From Candidatus Melainabacteria bacterium (GTDB taxonomy: Bacteria; Cyanobacteriota; Vampirovibrionia; Obscuribacterales; Obscuribacteraceae): 64,000 bases of DNA. Position 1 is the stretch's first letter; every line of letters starts with the position of its first letter. The notes under the pieces were generated by a model. That model made no database searches, was not told the origin of the DNA, and was given only the letters and a program-made list of their open reading frames with translations. Shown here one piece after another: positions 17,049 to 24,238 of this stretch. Where the stretch lies: assembly GCA_003151275.1 (NCBI GenBank), contig PLXC01000128.1:1-64000 (forward strand), in the 5' to 3' direction. The position numbers were made by a program, and so were the translations under genes.

Positions 17049-17918
17049 CTACTTTGGGGCTGTTTCCTTCTGACCAGTATGAAGCTGCATGTAGGTATTT
17101 AGCGACTCTTGCCATGGCGGAAGTTCACGCCCGATCGTATTTATCAAAGTTGTCTTGTCCAAAACTGAGTATTTGGGGCGTGTGGCTGGGCGCGGCATAT
17201 CTTTAGTGGCGATCGGAATAATTTCATTGTCCCGCTTGCGAAGAATTTCTTTTGCAAAGTCGTACCAGCTTGTGACGCCATCATCGGTGCCGTGATAGAT
17301 GCCCCAGCGTCCAGTCGTAATCAAATCTGCCACCGTTTCGGACAAGCTGAGAGTGCATGTTGGCGTACCGATTTGATCGGATACGACGCGCAGCGTTTTG
17401 CGATCGTCGGCCATCGACAAAATGGTGTCGACGAAATTTTTCCCGTTGGGACCATATAGCCAACTGGTGCGGACAATGTAGAAGCGCGAAAGATGACGTT
17501 GAACAGCCTTTTCACCAGCTAATTTGCTCTTTCCGTAAATCGACAAAGGGCGCGTCGCATCCCAAGGATTGTACGGCTGATTTTGTTCGCCATCAAAAAC
17601 ATAATCGGAGCTGAAATACAGCATCGGCGTTTCAAATATATTGCATGCGACAGCTAAGTTCTCTGTGCCATAGCCGTTGATGTGATAGGCCAAAGCCGGC
17701 TCAGATTCGGCTTGATCGACTTTCGTGAAAGCGCCGCAGTGAATGATCAGATCGGGAGCTTCTTCTTCGATCACTTCCAGACATTGCGAGTAATTCGTGA
17801 CGTCTAAGCGCTCTTTCGGCACACTGACGACATCATGACCTCGTGATACTAGACAAGCAGACAGTGATTGACCCAACATGCCACCAGCGCCGGTGACCAA
17901 TAGTTTCATCGTTTCCAT
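17049..17918 (-). CDS. rmlD: dTDP-4-dehydrorhamnose reductase
   Basis: A 289-residue extended-SDR enzyme that makes the last step to dTDP-L-rhamnose with NAD(P)H. The Rossmann start is LVTGAGGMLGQSLSACL. Then come HCGAFTKVDQAESEP, the substrate-site segment SSDYVFDG, and the catalytic Tyr-X3-Lys in IYGKSKLAGE. The length is normal. ATG codons at 17918 and 17909 are both usable. A large hairpin lies just upstream, between this gene and rmlB. Confidence 0.95.
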   Translation of the reverse strand: METMKLLVTGAGGMLGQSLSACLVSRGHDVVSVPKERLDVTNYSQCLEVIEEEAPDLIIHCGAFTKVDQAESEPALAYHINGYGTENLAVACNIFETPMLYFSSDYVFDGEQNQPYNPWDATRPLSIYGKSKLAGEKAVQRHLSRFYIVRTSWLYGPNGKNFVDTILSMADDRKTLRVVSDQIGTPTCTLSLSETVADLITTGRWGIYHGTDDGVTSWYDFAKEILRKRDNEIIPIATKDMPRPATRPKYSVLDKTTLINTIGRELPPWQESLNTYMQLHTGQKETAPK

Positions 17919-18032
17919 TTAGATCCGTGGCAAAGCCACGCCTCCGCCTTCAAGTGCTGCACAGACAGTTGACATAATACCAAGTTCTGGCGCCCTAGAA
18001 ATGGAGCACGAATTTTTAATCCACCCCGAAAC

Positions 18033-18074
18033 GAGAAATGGAGCGGCGGTTAAGATAACCGCGCTCCATTTCTC
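18033..18074 (-). repeat. Large hairpin between rmlB and rmlD
   Basis: Arms 18033-18051 and 18057-18074 pair over about 18 bp with one bulged base and a 5-nt loop; the arm adjoins the rmlB stop codon. On the minus transcript it is followed by CGTTTCGGGG, not a U run, so it is a poor terminator. It could pause ribonucleases and set the rmlB:rmlD mRNA ratio. Its arm contains GAAATGGAGCG, also present in the repeat element at 40640-40761. Confidence 0.75.
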
Positions 18075-19123
18075 TAAACGACAGTCGCAGTTGCTACTGG
18101 AACGACAAAAGGCGCGAAATCCGGCTGCTTAGTTACAGCGTTCAGCCATGACTGGTTGGTCTTGTACCAGGCGATAGTCTGGTAGATGCCTGTTTCAAAG
18201 GTATGCACCGGCTTCCAACCAAGTTCATTCTGAATCTTCGTGGAATCAATCGCGTATCGGCGATCGTGTCCGAGTCGATCTTCTACATATTTGATCAGCT
18301 CAGGACCTTTGCCTAATTCTTTAAGAACCAGTTGGGTGATTTGCATATTGGTGCGTTCGTTATTGCCGCCAATGTTGTAGACCTCGCCAGCCTGACCTTT
18401 ATGGAATGCCAGGTCGATAGCTCGGCAGTGGTCTTCGACATGCAACCAATCGCGGACGTTGAGACCGTCTCCATAAACTGGCACTTGTTTGTTTACGAAG
18501 CAATTGGTGATGAATAGAGGAATTAGCTTCTCTGGATGCTGATAAGGTCCATAGTTATTGGAGCAACGAGTAATCACTGCTGGGAATCCAAAAGTATGGA
18601 AGTAGGCCCGGCACAATAAATCCGCAGCGGCCTTACTAGCTGAATAAGGGCTGTTTGCAGCAAGTGGAGTTTCTTCGGTGAATAAGCCGGTTGGTCCAAG
18701 TGAGCCATAAACTTCGTCTGTCGAGACTTGCACATACTTGATTCGGAATCCACCGGTGGGAAGTTTGCCGTGCTTGTAAGCTGCCTCAAGCAACACTTGA
18801 GTGCCCATAACGTTGGTGTGCACAAATACTGCAGGATCAGAAATTGAACGATCAACGTGGCTTTCCGCTGCTAAGTTGATCACGCCATCGATGGGTCCGA
18901 ACCGCTTTCCAGAAACGATGTCGTTGACCACGTTTGGATCTTCGATTCTGCCTTTGACGAATTTATATCTTGGGTTGTTAGTAACTTCAGACAGATTTTC
19001 CGGGTGTCCCGCGTAGGTAACAGCGTCTAAATTGATGATTGTGTAGTCAGGGTGATTATTCAACAGATAGCGAACCAGATTGCTTCCAATGAAGCCTAGT
19101 CCGCCGGTGATGAGTAACTGCAT
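18074..19123 (-). CDS. rmlB: dTDP-glucose 4,6-dehydratase
   Basis: A 349-residue extended-SDR enzyme making dTDP-4-keto-6-deoxyglucose. It shows TGGLGFIGSNLVRYLL for NAD binding, NLAAESHVDRSI, VSTDEVYGSLG carrying the Thr-Asp-Glu catalytic triplet, and YSASKAAADLLCRAY with Tyr-X3-Lys. RCSNNYGPYQHPEKLIP and the C-terminal RRYAIDST are also typical. The length is normal. It feeds RmlC and RmlD encoded downstream and uses the product of RmlA encoded upstream. Confidence 0.96.
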   Translation of the reverse strand: MQLLITGGLGFIGSNLVRYLLNNHPDYTIINLDAVTYAGHPENLSEVTNNPRYKFVKGRIEDPNVVNDIVSGKRFGPIDGVINLAAESHVDRSISDPAVFVHTNVMGTQVLLEAAYKHGKLPTGGFRIKYVQVSTDEVYGSLGPTGLFTEETPLAANSPYSASKAAADLLCRAYFHTFGFPAVITRCSNNYGPYQHPEKLIPLFITNCFVNKQVPVYGDGLNVRDWLHVEDHCRAIDLAFHKGQAGEVYNIGGNNERTNMQITQLVLKELGKGPELIKYVEDRLGHDRRYAIDSTKIQNELGWKPVHTFETGIYQTIAWYKTNQSWLNAVTKQPDFAPFVVPVATATVV

Positions 19124-19291
19124 TTAGTATTCCTCGCTGTATCCCGAAAGCTTGACAACTACAACTGTTTCCAGTCGTCATGAGTGATTGTCCAGTGACA
19201 ACCCCTTCGTGGTCAACGTAAGAGAAATAATCTGCGCACTATCCGGTGTGAATCTTGTTTAATGAAGTTGCCAAGCCTGAATATGTGGCGC

Positions 19292-20368
19292 CTAAACGAC
19301 TTCAACTTTACTGTCATCACCGATCATTAATCTAAACGCAATCGGTTTGCTGTTGCTTCTTTTCAGTTCAACGTTTACGCCGATCAGGCTGTCTTCGATG
19401 CGTCCGTGGAAATCGATGATCTGACAGTGCTCGCGCAAAATGCAGTGCTCGATTTCGGCATGAGTGACGCGGGCACCATCACCTATGGATGTGAATGGAC
19501 CGACGTAGCTGTCTTCGAGCATGCAGTCCTCGCCGATCATGGCGGGACCGCGGACTGTGCAATTCTTTAAGACGCTGCCTTTTCCGATGTGAACACGTCC
19601 TGAGATCCTTGAGCCACTATCCGTGGTGCCAAGCATGGAGACATCTGTCATTTCGTCAAGAACGACTCGATTGGCTTCGAGCATGTCGTCTTTCTTTCCT
19701 GTGTCTAGCCACCAGCTTTTCAGAATGTGACTGTCGACATGATGTCCGGTTGAAATCAACTGCTGAATGGCATCTGTGATTTCGAGTTCACCGCGCTTGC
19801 TGGGCTTGATTTGGTCGATTGCTGTGTGGATGTTTTTATTGAAAAGGTAAACGCCTACCAGAGCAAGATTTGATTTCGGATTAGCCGGCTTCTCTTCTAA
19901 GCAGAGGATGCGAGTACCGTCTTCGTTTAATTGCGCAACACCAAATGAACTTGGATTAGCAACTTCCTTGAGAAGTATAAATGCGTCTGCATGCCCTTCT
20001 TCAAACCTGGTCACCAGGGGACCGACACCATCTTTGATGAGGTTGTCGCCGAGATACATTACAAACGGATCTTCACCTAAAAACGGTCTTGCTGTTTTGA
20101 CTGCGTGCGCTAATCCAAGCGGTTCATCTTGCAAGATGTATTCGATGTGAATGCCCCAGCGACTGCCGTCGCCTACAGCTTCACGCACATCGTTGCCTGT
20201 TTCTGGGCTGATGATGATTGCGATCTCTTTGATACCAGCAGATTTCAACGCTTCGATTCCGTAGAACAGAATCGGCTTGTTCGCTACTGGAAGCAGCTGT
20301 TTAGCTGCTGTATGTGTAATCGGCCGCATGCGAGTGCCCTTGCCGCCGCTTAAAATTAGTCCCTTCAT
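19292..20368 (-). CDS. rmlA: Glucose-1-phosphate thymidylyltransferase, long form
   Basis: A 358-residue nucleotidyltransferase forming dTDP-glucose from dTTP and glucose-1-phosphate. The N-terminal GT-A-like domain has LSGGKGTRMRPITHTAAKQL and the metal-site segment MYLGDNLIKDG. Unlike classic 290-residue RmlA it continues into a left-handed beta-helix (SRISGRVHIGKGSVLKNCTV, VGPFTSIGDGARV), the long architecture also called RmlA-like or StrD/archaeal type. It opens the dTDP-rhamnose pathway encoded by the neighbouring genes. Confidence 0.93.
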   Translation of the reverse strand: MKGLILSGGKGTRMRPITHTAAKQLLPVANKPILFYGIEALKSAGIKEIAIIISPETGNDVREAVGDGSRWGIHIEYILQDEPLGLAHAVKTARPFLGEDPFVMYLGDNLIKDGVGPLVTRFEEGHADAFILLKEVANPSSFGVAQLNEDGTRILCLEEKPANPKSNLALVGVYLFNKNIHTAIDQIKPSKRGELEITDAIQQLISTGHHVDSHILKSWWLDTGKKDDMLEANRVVLDEMTDVSMLGTTDSGSRISGRVHIGKGSVLKNCTVRGPAMIGEDCMLEDSYVGPFTSIGDGARVTHAEIEHCILREHCQIIDFHGRIEDSLIGVNVELKRSNSKPIAFRLMIGDDSKVEVV

Positions 20369-20401
20369 TTGTTCGTCCTGTAATCTTGTGGTCGTCAGAA
20401 C

Positions 20402-20971
20402 CTAGAATGCGCCACGTTTGCTGACGACAGCACCAAACGTGGAGAAAATAATTTGCCAGTCGAGCCAATAATTCCAGTGGTCGCAATACCACTTGTCGGC
20501 CTCGACTTTTACATTGTCTGGCAGCTCATCGCGGCCGTTCACTTGAGCCCAACCCGTGATTCCGGGCGGAAATCTGAGAACGCCTGATTCTTGCCGCAGC
20601 GCCGTTAGCTCGGTCTGATTATACAAAGCTGGGCGCGGTCCAACCAAACTCATCTCGCCTTTAAGGACATTAACTAATTGCGGAAGCTCATCGAGACTGG
20701 TCCTTCGAAGAAACGCACCGACTTTGGTAATTGGGCTGGGGAGCTTGAGCATTTGATCCGTCGGTACGTCTGGAGTGCCGAAAAACATTGTTCGAAACTT
20801 ATAAATTTCAAACAATTCTCCATTCAAACCAATCCGCTTTTGTCTAAAAATGACCGGTCCCTTTGAATCAGCCTTGATTGCAAGTGCAATCACCCCAAGC
20901 CAGGGGGCAAGCGCGACAACGGCTGTCAGCGAAATCGCTAAATCTGTTAAACGCTTGAGGGCTTTCAGCAC
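20402..20971 (-). CDS. Undecaprenyl-phosphate sugar phosphotransferase (short PNPT type)
   Basis: A 189-residue monotopic membrane enzyme of the bacterial sugar transferase family (WbaP/PglC catalytic core). It has the N-terminal re-entrant hydrophobic helix ([20 protein letters not shown]), [26 protein letters not shown], the Asp-Glu pair in [20 protein letters not shown], and [14 protein letters not shown]. It transfers a sugar-1-phosphate to undecaprenyl phosphate on the cytosolic face, the first committed step of glycan assembly. It sits 33 bp upstream of rmlA on the same strand, so it is likely the first gene of the rml transcript. Confidence 0.93.
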   Translation of the reverse strand: MLKALKRLTDLAISLTAVVALAPWLGVIALAIKADSKGPVIFRQKRIGLNGELFEIYKFRTMFFGTPDVPTDQMLKLPSPITKVGAFLRRTSLDELPQLVNVLKGEMSLVGPRPALYNQTELTALRQESGVLRFPPGITGWAQVNGRDELPDNVKVEADKWYCDHWNYWLDWQIIFSTFGAVVSKRGAF

Positions 20972-21045
20972 AACCGACTCCGTGTGTGCGTAGATTGTAC
21001 GCTCAAGCGCGCTCGGCAGTGCTTGTGTTTATCTCATCGAGCGCT

Positions 21046-22185
21046 CTAGGAGACCAATTCGTCGACGAGTTGATTGAGAGGAACGAACTTCGCTGTTAGC
21101 TTCCGATAAGTGCGCAAAAACGGCTGCGTAACATCGTGACACACAATCAAGTTCTCTCCACTCGGATACTGCCTTCTGAACGCTTGCAAACCGGTTGGAT
21201 CGTATTCGGACATCGCCCAGGCGCAATCGATAGCTGTGGGCGTGTGGATGCGCCTGGCGAAGATGAAGTCGACTTCGTGATTCCTTTTGTCTCGCCAGTA
21301 ATAAAACTGCCGTGTTTGCAGGCTTGCGTGCAGTTCATTGAGAACGAAGTGCTTCCACATCGGACCTAAATCCGATCGACGGAGCTGATTCCAGCCGCGA
21401 TGGAACGCGACAAAGCCTGTATCGAAGCCATAAACCTTAGGTGCGGCTATTATTTCGGTTGACCGCCTGGAATTGAACGGTCGGAGAAGATTGGCAAAAT
21501 ACGTCTTTTCCAAAACAGACAAATAGTTTGTGATCGTTGTGCGACTGACGCCACAGGGTTCGGCATACTTCGTTGCCTCGAATATTTGCCCGCTGTCGAT
21601 CATCAGCATCTCGGCAAACTTCTGCAGCGATGCTTTTCGCTCAAGGCGAAACATACTTTGAATTGAATTGAACCAGAATTCGTCCATCCACTGCTGGAAT
21701 TCTCGTTCAGGAAAGCCTTCTGCCAGGAAGAAAGGAGGGAGCCCACCTCGCAGGAATCGCTGCTGCAAATCGTGTTGCAGAAAGTCGGAAAGATCAGCGC
21801 TTACCATGGGTGTTAGCCACAGCTCTTCGATTCGTTCTTCGGATAAGTCTTTGTCGGCAGCGACCAGCGAGAGCGACGCTGAACTCGTCGCAATGATCCT
21901 GATTTGCGGATAGACCTGCCGGGCTAAAGAAAGGAGCGCAATTGGGTTAACCACACGATTGATTTCGTCGAAAACAACGCGCCCTTCCCCGATGCGAGCG
22001 AAAAATTCAAGCGGATGTTCAAGCATTCGGCGCACACTTGGAAGTGTGCAGTCGAAGTACTCGACCCCTGGAAGGTTTTGAACAATTAGACTTTTGCCCG
22101 AATGCGGCACACCCGAAAACCAAATGGCATTGCCGCGCTGCCAGCTTTCTTCGACTTTTCGGAACCAAAAGCTTCGGTTTTTCAT
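21046..22185 (-). CDS. AAA_14/DUF4143-type ATPase
   Basis: A 379-residue cytosolic P-loop protein. Walker A is GVPHSGKSLIV (near residue 25), Walker B RVVFDEINR, followed by a sensor-like IIATSSASLSLV. The middle holds a winged-helix segment (EPCGVSRTTITNYLSVLEKT) and the end a DUF4143 nuclease-like part (FVLNELHASLQTRQFYYWRDKRNHEVDFIF). This organisation is widespread and often spreads laterally; the cellular role of the family is not established, although toxin-antitoxin or DNA-related roles have been proposed. It is monocistronic and divergent from the GT2 gene across the motif array at 22413-22704. Confidence 0.85.
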   Translation of the reverse strand: MKNRSFWFRKVEESWQRGNAIWFSGVPHSGKSLIVQNLPGVEYFDCTLPSVRRMLEHPLEFFARIGEGRVVFDEINRVVNPIALLSLARQVYPQIRIIATSSASLSLVAADKDLSEERIEELWLTPMVSADLSDFLQHDLQQRFLRGGLPPFFLAEGFPEREFQQWMDEFWFNSIQSMFRLERKASLQKFAEMLMIDSGQIFEATKYAEPCGVSRTTITNYLSVLEKTYFANLLRPFNSRRSTEIIAAPKVYGFDTGFVAFHRGWNQLRRSDLGPMWKHFVLNELHASLQTRQFYYWRDKRNHEVDFIFARRIHTPTAIDCAWAMSEYDPTGLQAFRRQYPSGENLIVCHDVTQPFLRTYRKLTAKFVPLNQLVDELVS

Positions 22186-22412
22186 ACCCTGAGTCTTGCA
22201 TGTGGTTGCGCCAAACGCAAGACGGATTTGTTCTGGTGCGCCTGCAATTTCCTGCTCGAATTGTCCATGCGGAAATAGTAACTATATTTGGGGCATTCAA
22301 GCGAGGAGCAGGAAGAGCAAGCTGGACTTTCAGCCAGGCAATAACCCACGGCAGCCTGCTTTAGCCAAGTGACAAACTGTGGGCTGAGTTGAAATTGAGA
22401 AATGTCGACGGT

Positions 22413-22704
22413 AAGTGCTACTAAACACGATTTATCTTTCGTTTAGATAATTATAACTTTTAGAGTTGTTGATATTGAATAACGCTACTAAACGCAAAGC
22501 CCAATTCGTCTGGAAATAAATGACAGATTGGTTATTTGATGTCGATTGGTAGCACTTTATGATTGAGTATAGCTGCTTGCTCTGACAAATTCTGCTGCCA
22601 AAGGGTGTTTTTGTTGATTAGTGCTACTAGATGCAACCTTGAGATGGTGGATTGGAAAGATCTGCGACTAAACGGTTATTGTCAATCGTTTGGTAACACT
22701 TTTC
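22413..22704. repeat. Array of about seven related motifs in both orientations
   Basis: In the 540-bp gap between the DUF4143 ATPase and the GT2 gene I find repeated versions of a motif close to AAGTGCTACTAAACGA. Direct copies lie at 22413-22430, 22481-22498, 22619-22636 and 22663-22677. Inverted copies lie at 22439-22450, 22542-22559 and 22684-22704. Copies differ mainly at the ends; the CTACTAAACG core is best kept. Copies six and seven face each other, as do copies one and two, as in dimeric operator sites. There is no protein-coding frame here. It is most easily read as a regulator-binding array, with an iteron-like or mobile-element end as the alternative. Confidence 0.7.
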
Positions 22705-22759
22705 GCCAGAGTTTTACAAGCATTTATTGGCTAAAATGATTCTGCAATTTAAAGAAGCC

Positions 22760-23659
22760 ATGAATCTATCAATAATCATTGTTAGTTGGAATACTCGAGA
22801 GCTTTTGCGATCCTGTTTAGCTGCTCTCAAGTCCGAAATTGATCGACCAGCAAACATGCTGGACGGTACGACCGAAGTTTTTCTGGTGGACAACGCCTCT
22901 AAAGACGATTCCGCTCAGATGGTAAGTGAGAATTTTCCATGGGTGAAGTTGATTGCCAATTCCGACAATCTGGGATTTGCCGCTGCAAACAACCAAGCCA
23001 TTAAGCAATCAAGCGGACGTTTGATCCTCTTACTCAATCCTGACACCGAAGTCCAACCTTCATCAATCAAGATTCTTGTCGACTTCTTAGAGAAGCATCC
23101 GCAAGCTGGAGTGGTGGCTCCGCAACTTTTGAACACGGATCGTTCTATACAAAGATCATGTCGTGCCTTTCCCACCTTTAATGGAATGCTTTTCGAGCTA
23201 ATGGGGCTGAGCAAGATTTTTCCGGACCAGCCGAAATTTCGCGAATATAAAATGCTCGACTGGAATCATGATGATGAGCGAGAAGTGGATCAGCCGGAAG
23301 GCGCGTGCTTGATGATCAAGCGCGAAGTTATCGATCAGGTCGGCACTTTGGACGAAGGCTTTTGGATGCTCTTCGAAGAAGTCGACTGGTGTTATCGTGT
23401 CAAAGGCCACGGTTGGCAAATCTGGTTTACGCCCACGGCTCAAGTGGTGCACCACTACGGGCAATCGATCAAGCAGGTTAAAGCGAAGATGATTTTATCT
23501 TCGCATCGTGGACTTTATCGGTTTTGGAAAAAGCACTATCGAAAGGGGCGTTGGTATTTGGATGCACCAGCATATGCCGGCCTCATGAGTTTGGCCTATC
23601 TTCGCATCGCTAGCTTTCACTTGCGAGGTGGAAAACAGATAGCGCCCAAGTCGTCGTGA
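22760..23659 (+). CDS. GT2-family glycosyltransferase (rhamnosyltransferase-like)
   Basis: A 299-residue enzyme from the ATG at 22760 (the frame is open from TTG 22727). The GT-A fold starts NLSIIIVSWNTRELLRSCL. The nucleotide-binding and metal motifs are VFLVDNASKDDSA and LLLNPDTEVQPSS, and the acceptor-side segment is WMLFEEVDWCYRVKGHGWQI. These match the dTDP-rhamnosyltransferase-like subgroup (GumI/WbbL type), suitable for adding rhamnose made by the rml enzymes. A C-terminal amphipathic tail could hold it at the membrane. It stands alone after the motif array, suggesting separate regulation. Confidence 0.9.
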   Translation: MNLSIIIVSWNTRELLRSCLAALKSEIDRPANMLDGTTEVFLVDNASKDDSAQMVSENFPWVKLIANSDNLGFAAANNQAIKQSSGRLILLLNPDTEVQPSSIKILVDFLEKHPQAGVVAPQLLNTDRSIQRSCRAFPTFNGMLFELMGLSKIFPDQPKFREYKMLDWNHDDEREVDQPEGACLMIKREVIDQVGTLDEGFWMLFEEVDWCYRVKGHGWQIWFTPTAQVVHHYGQSIKQVKAKMILSSHRGLYRFWKKHYRKGRWYLDAPAYAGLMSLAYLRIASFHLRGGKQIAPKSS

Positions 23660-23802
23660 TTCTATGTCGTGAGCATTTAGACTGTTTTGTCGATCACGAT
23701 TTCAATTTCTTTCTCAATCTCTTATCTAAATTTTTCCAAAATGATTGAACTAATTCTTTCCACTGAACGTTTTTCTTAATAGGAGAACAATGGAGGAAGG
23801 TT

Positions 23803-23952
23803 ATGACACTCGAAGATTTATGCCTCGCATCCGGAATTTGTTTTGTGTTGCTCTACGCGGTTACTTTGGTTGCCAATTGTTTAATTGTAATTGACCATCG
23901 CAACCGAGAGTTAGCCCTGCACCGAATCCGGTGCCCCAACAGACGTCCGTAA
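23803..23952 (+). CDS. Small single-pass membrane peptide
   Basis: A 49-residue frame starting MTLEDLCLASG, with one transmembrane segment (GICFVLLYAVTLVANCLIVI, residues 11-30) and a basic tail (HRNRELALHRIRCPNRRP). GGAGG (23792-23796) lies 6 nt before the ATG, one of the best ribosome sites in the region. A second frame from ATG 23790 overlaps it but lacks such features. The stop codon falls within the first unit of the 31-bp tandem repeats at 23940-24030. The function is unknown; an N-out, C-in topology is predicted from the positive tail. Confidence 0.55.
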   Translation: MTLEDLCLASGICFVLLYAVTLVANCLIVIDHRNRELALHRIRCPNRRP

Positions 23953-24030
23953 TAATATTCAGTCCCATGCCATACGCCCGCACTGATATTCGGCGCTGCT
24001 ACATACGTCCACGCTAATATTCGGCGCCGC
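23940..24030 (+). repeat. Three tandem units with a 31-bp period
   Basis: Units begin near 23940, 23971 and 24002 and share a pattern CATACGYCCRC-N-TRATATTCGGCGCYGC. The first is the most diverged and contains the end and stop codon of the small membrane peptide gene; the other two are close copies. A GC-rich tail and a T run (about 24083-24090) follow. It could be a short minisatellite that arose from the 3' end of the peptide gene. Confidence 0.65.
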
Positions 24031-24238
24031 CCCGCCTCATGCCCTCATACCTATACGGCCGGGGAGGTGGATAGCTGTCTTGCTTTTTTTTGTTGTTGCA
24101 TTGTTGCATTTGTCGTTTAACAACTCCATAACAACTTAATCGTATCTTCCTTGACAACGGCGGCGGTTGCGATATGCAGCCAACTTGAACTAATCACCCC
24201 TTACTAAAAAATTAAATGCGAACCTGAGGAGTACTGAG

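Noticed and set aside
23790..23895. Overlapping short frame from ATG 23790
   Set aside because: It has a ribosome site only 4 nt away and no membrane or motif pattern, whereas the frame from 23803 has both a better site and a transmembrane segment.
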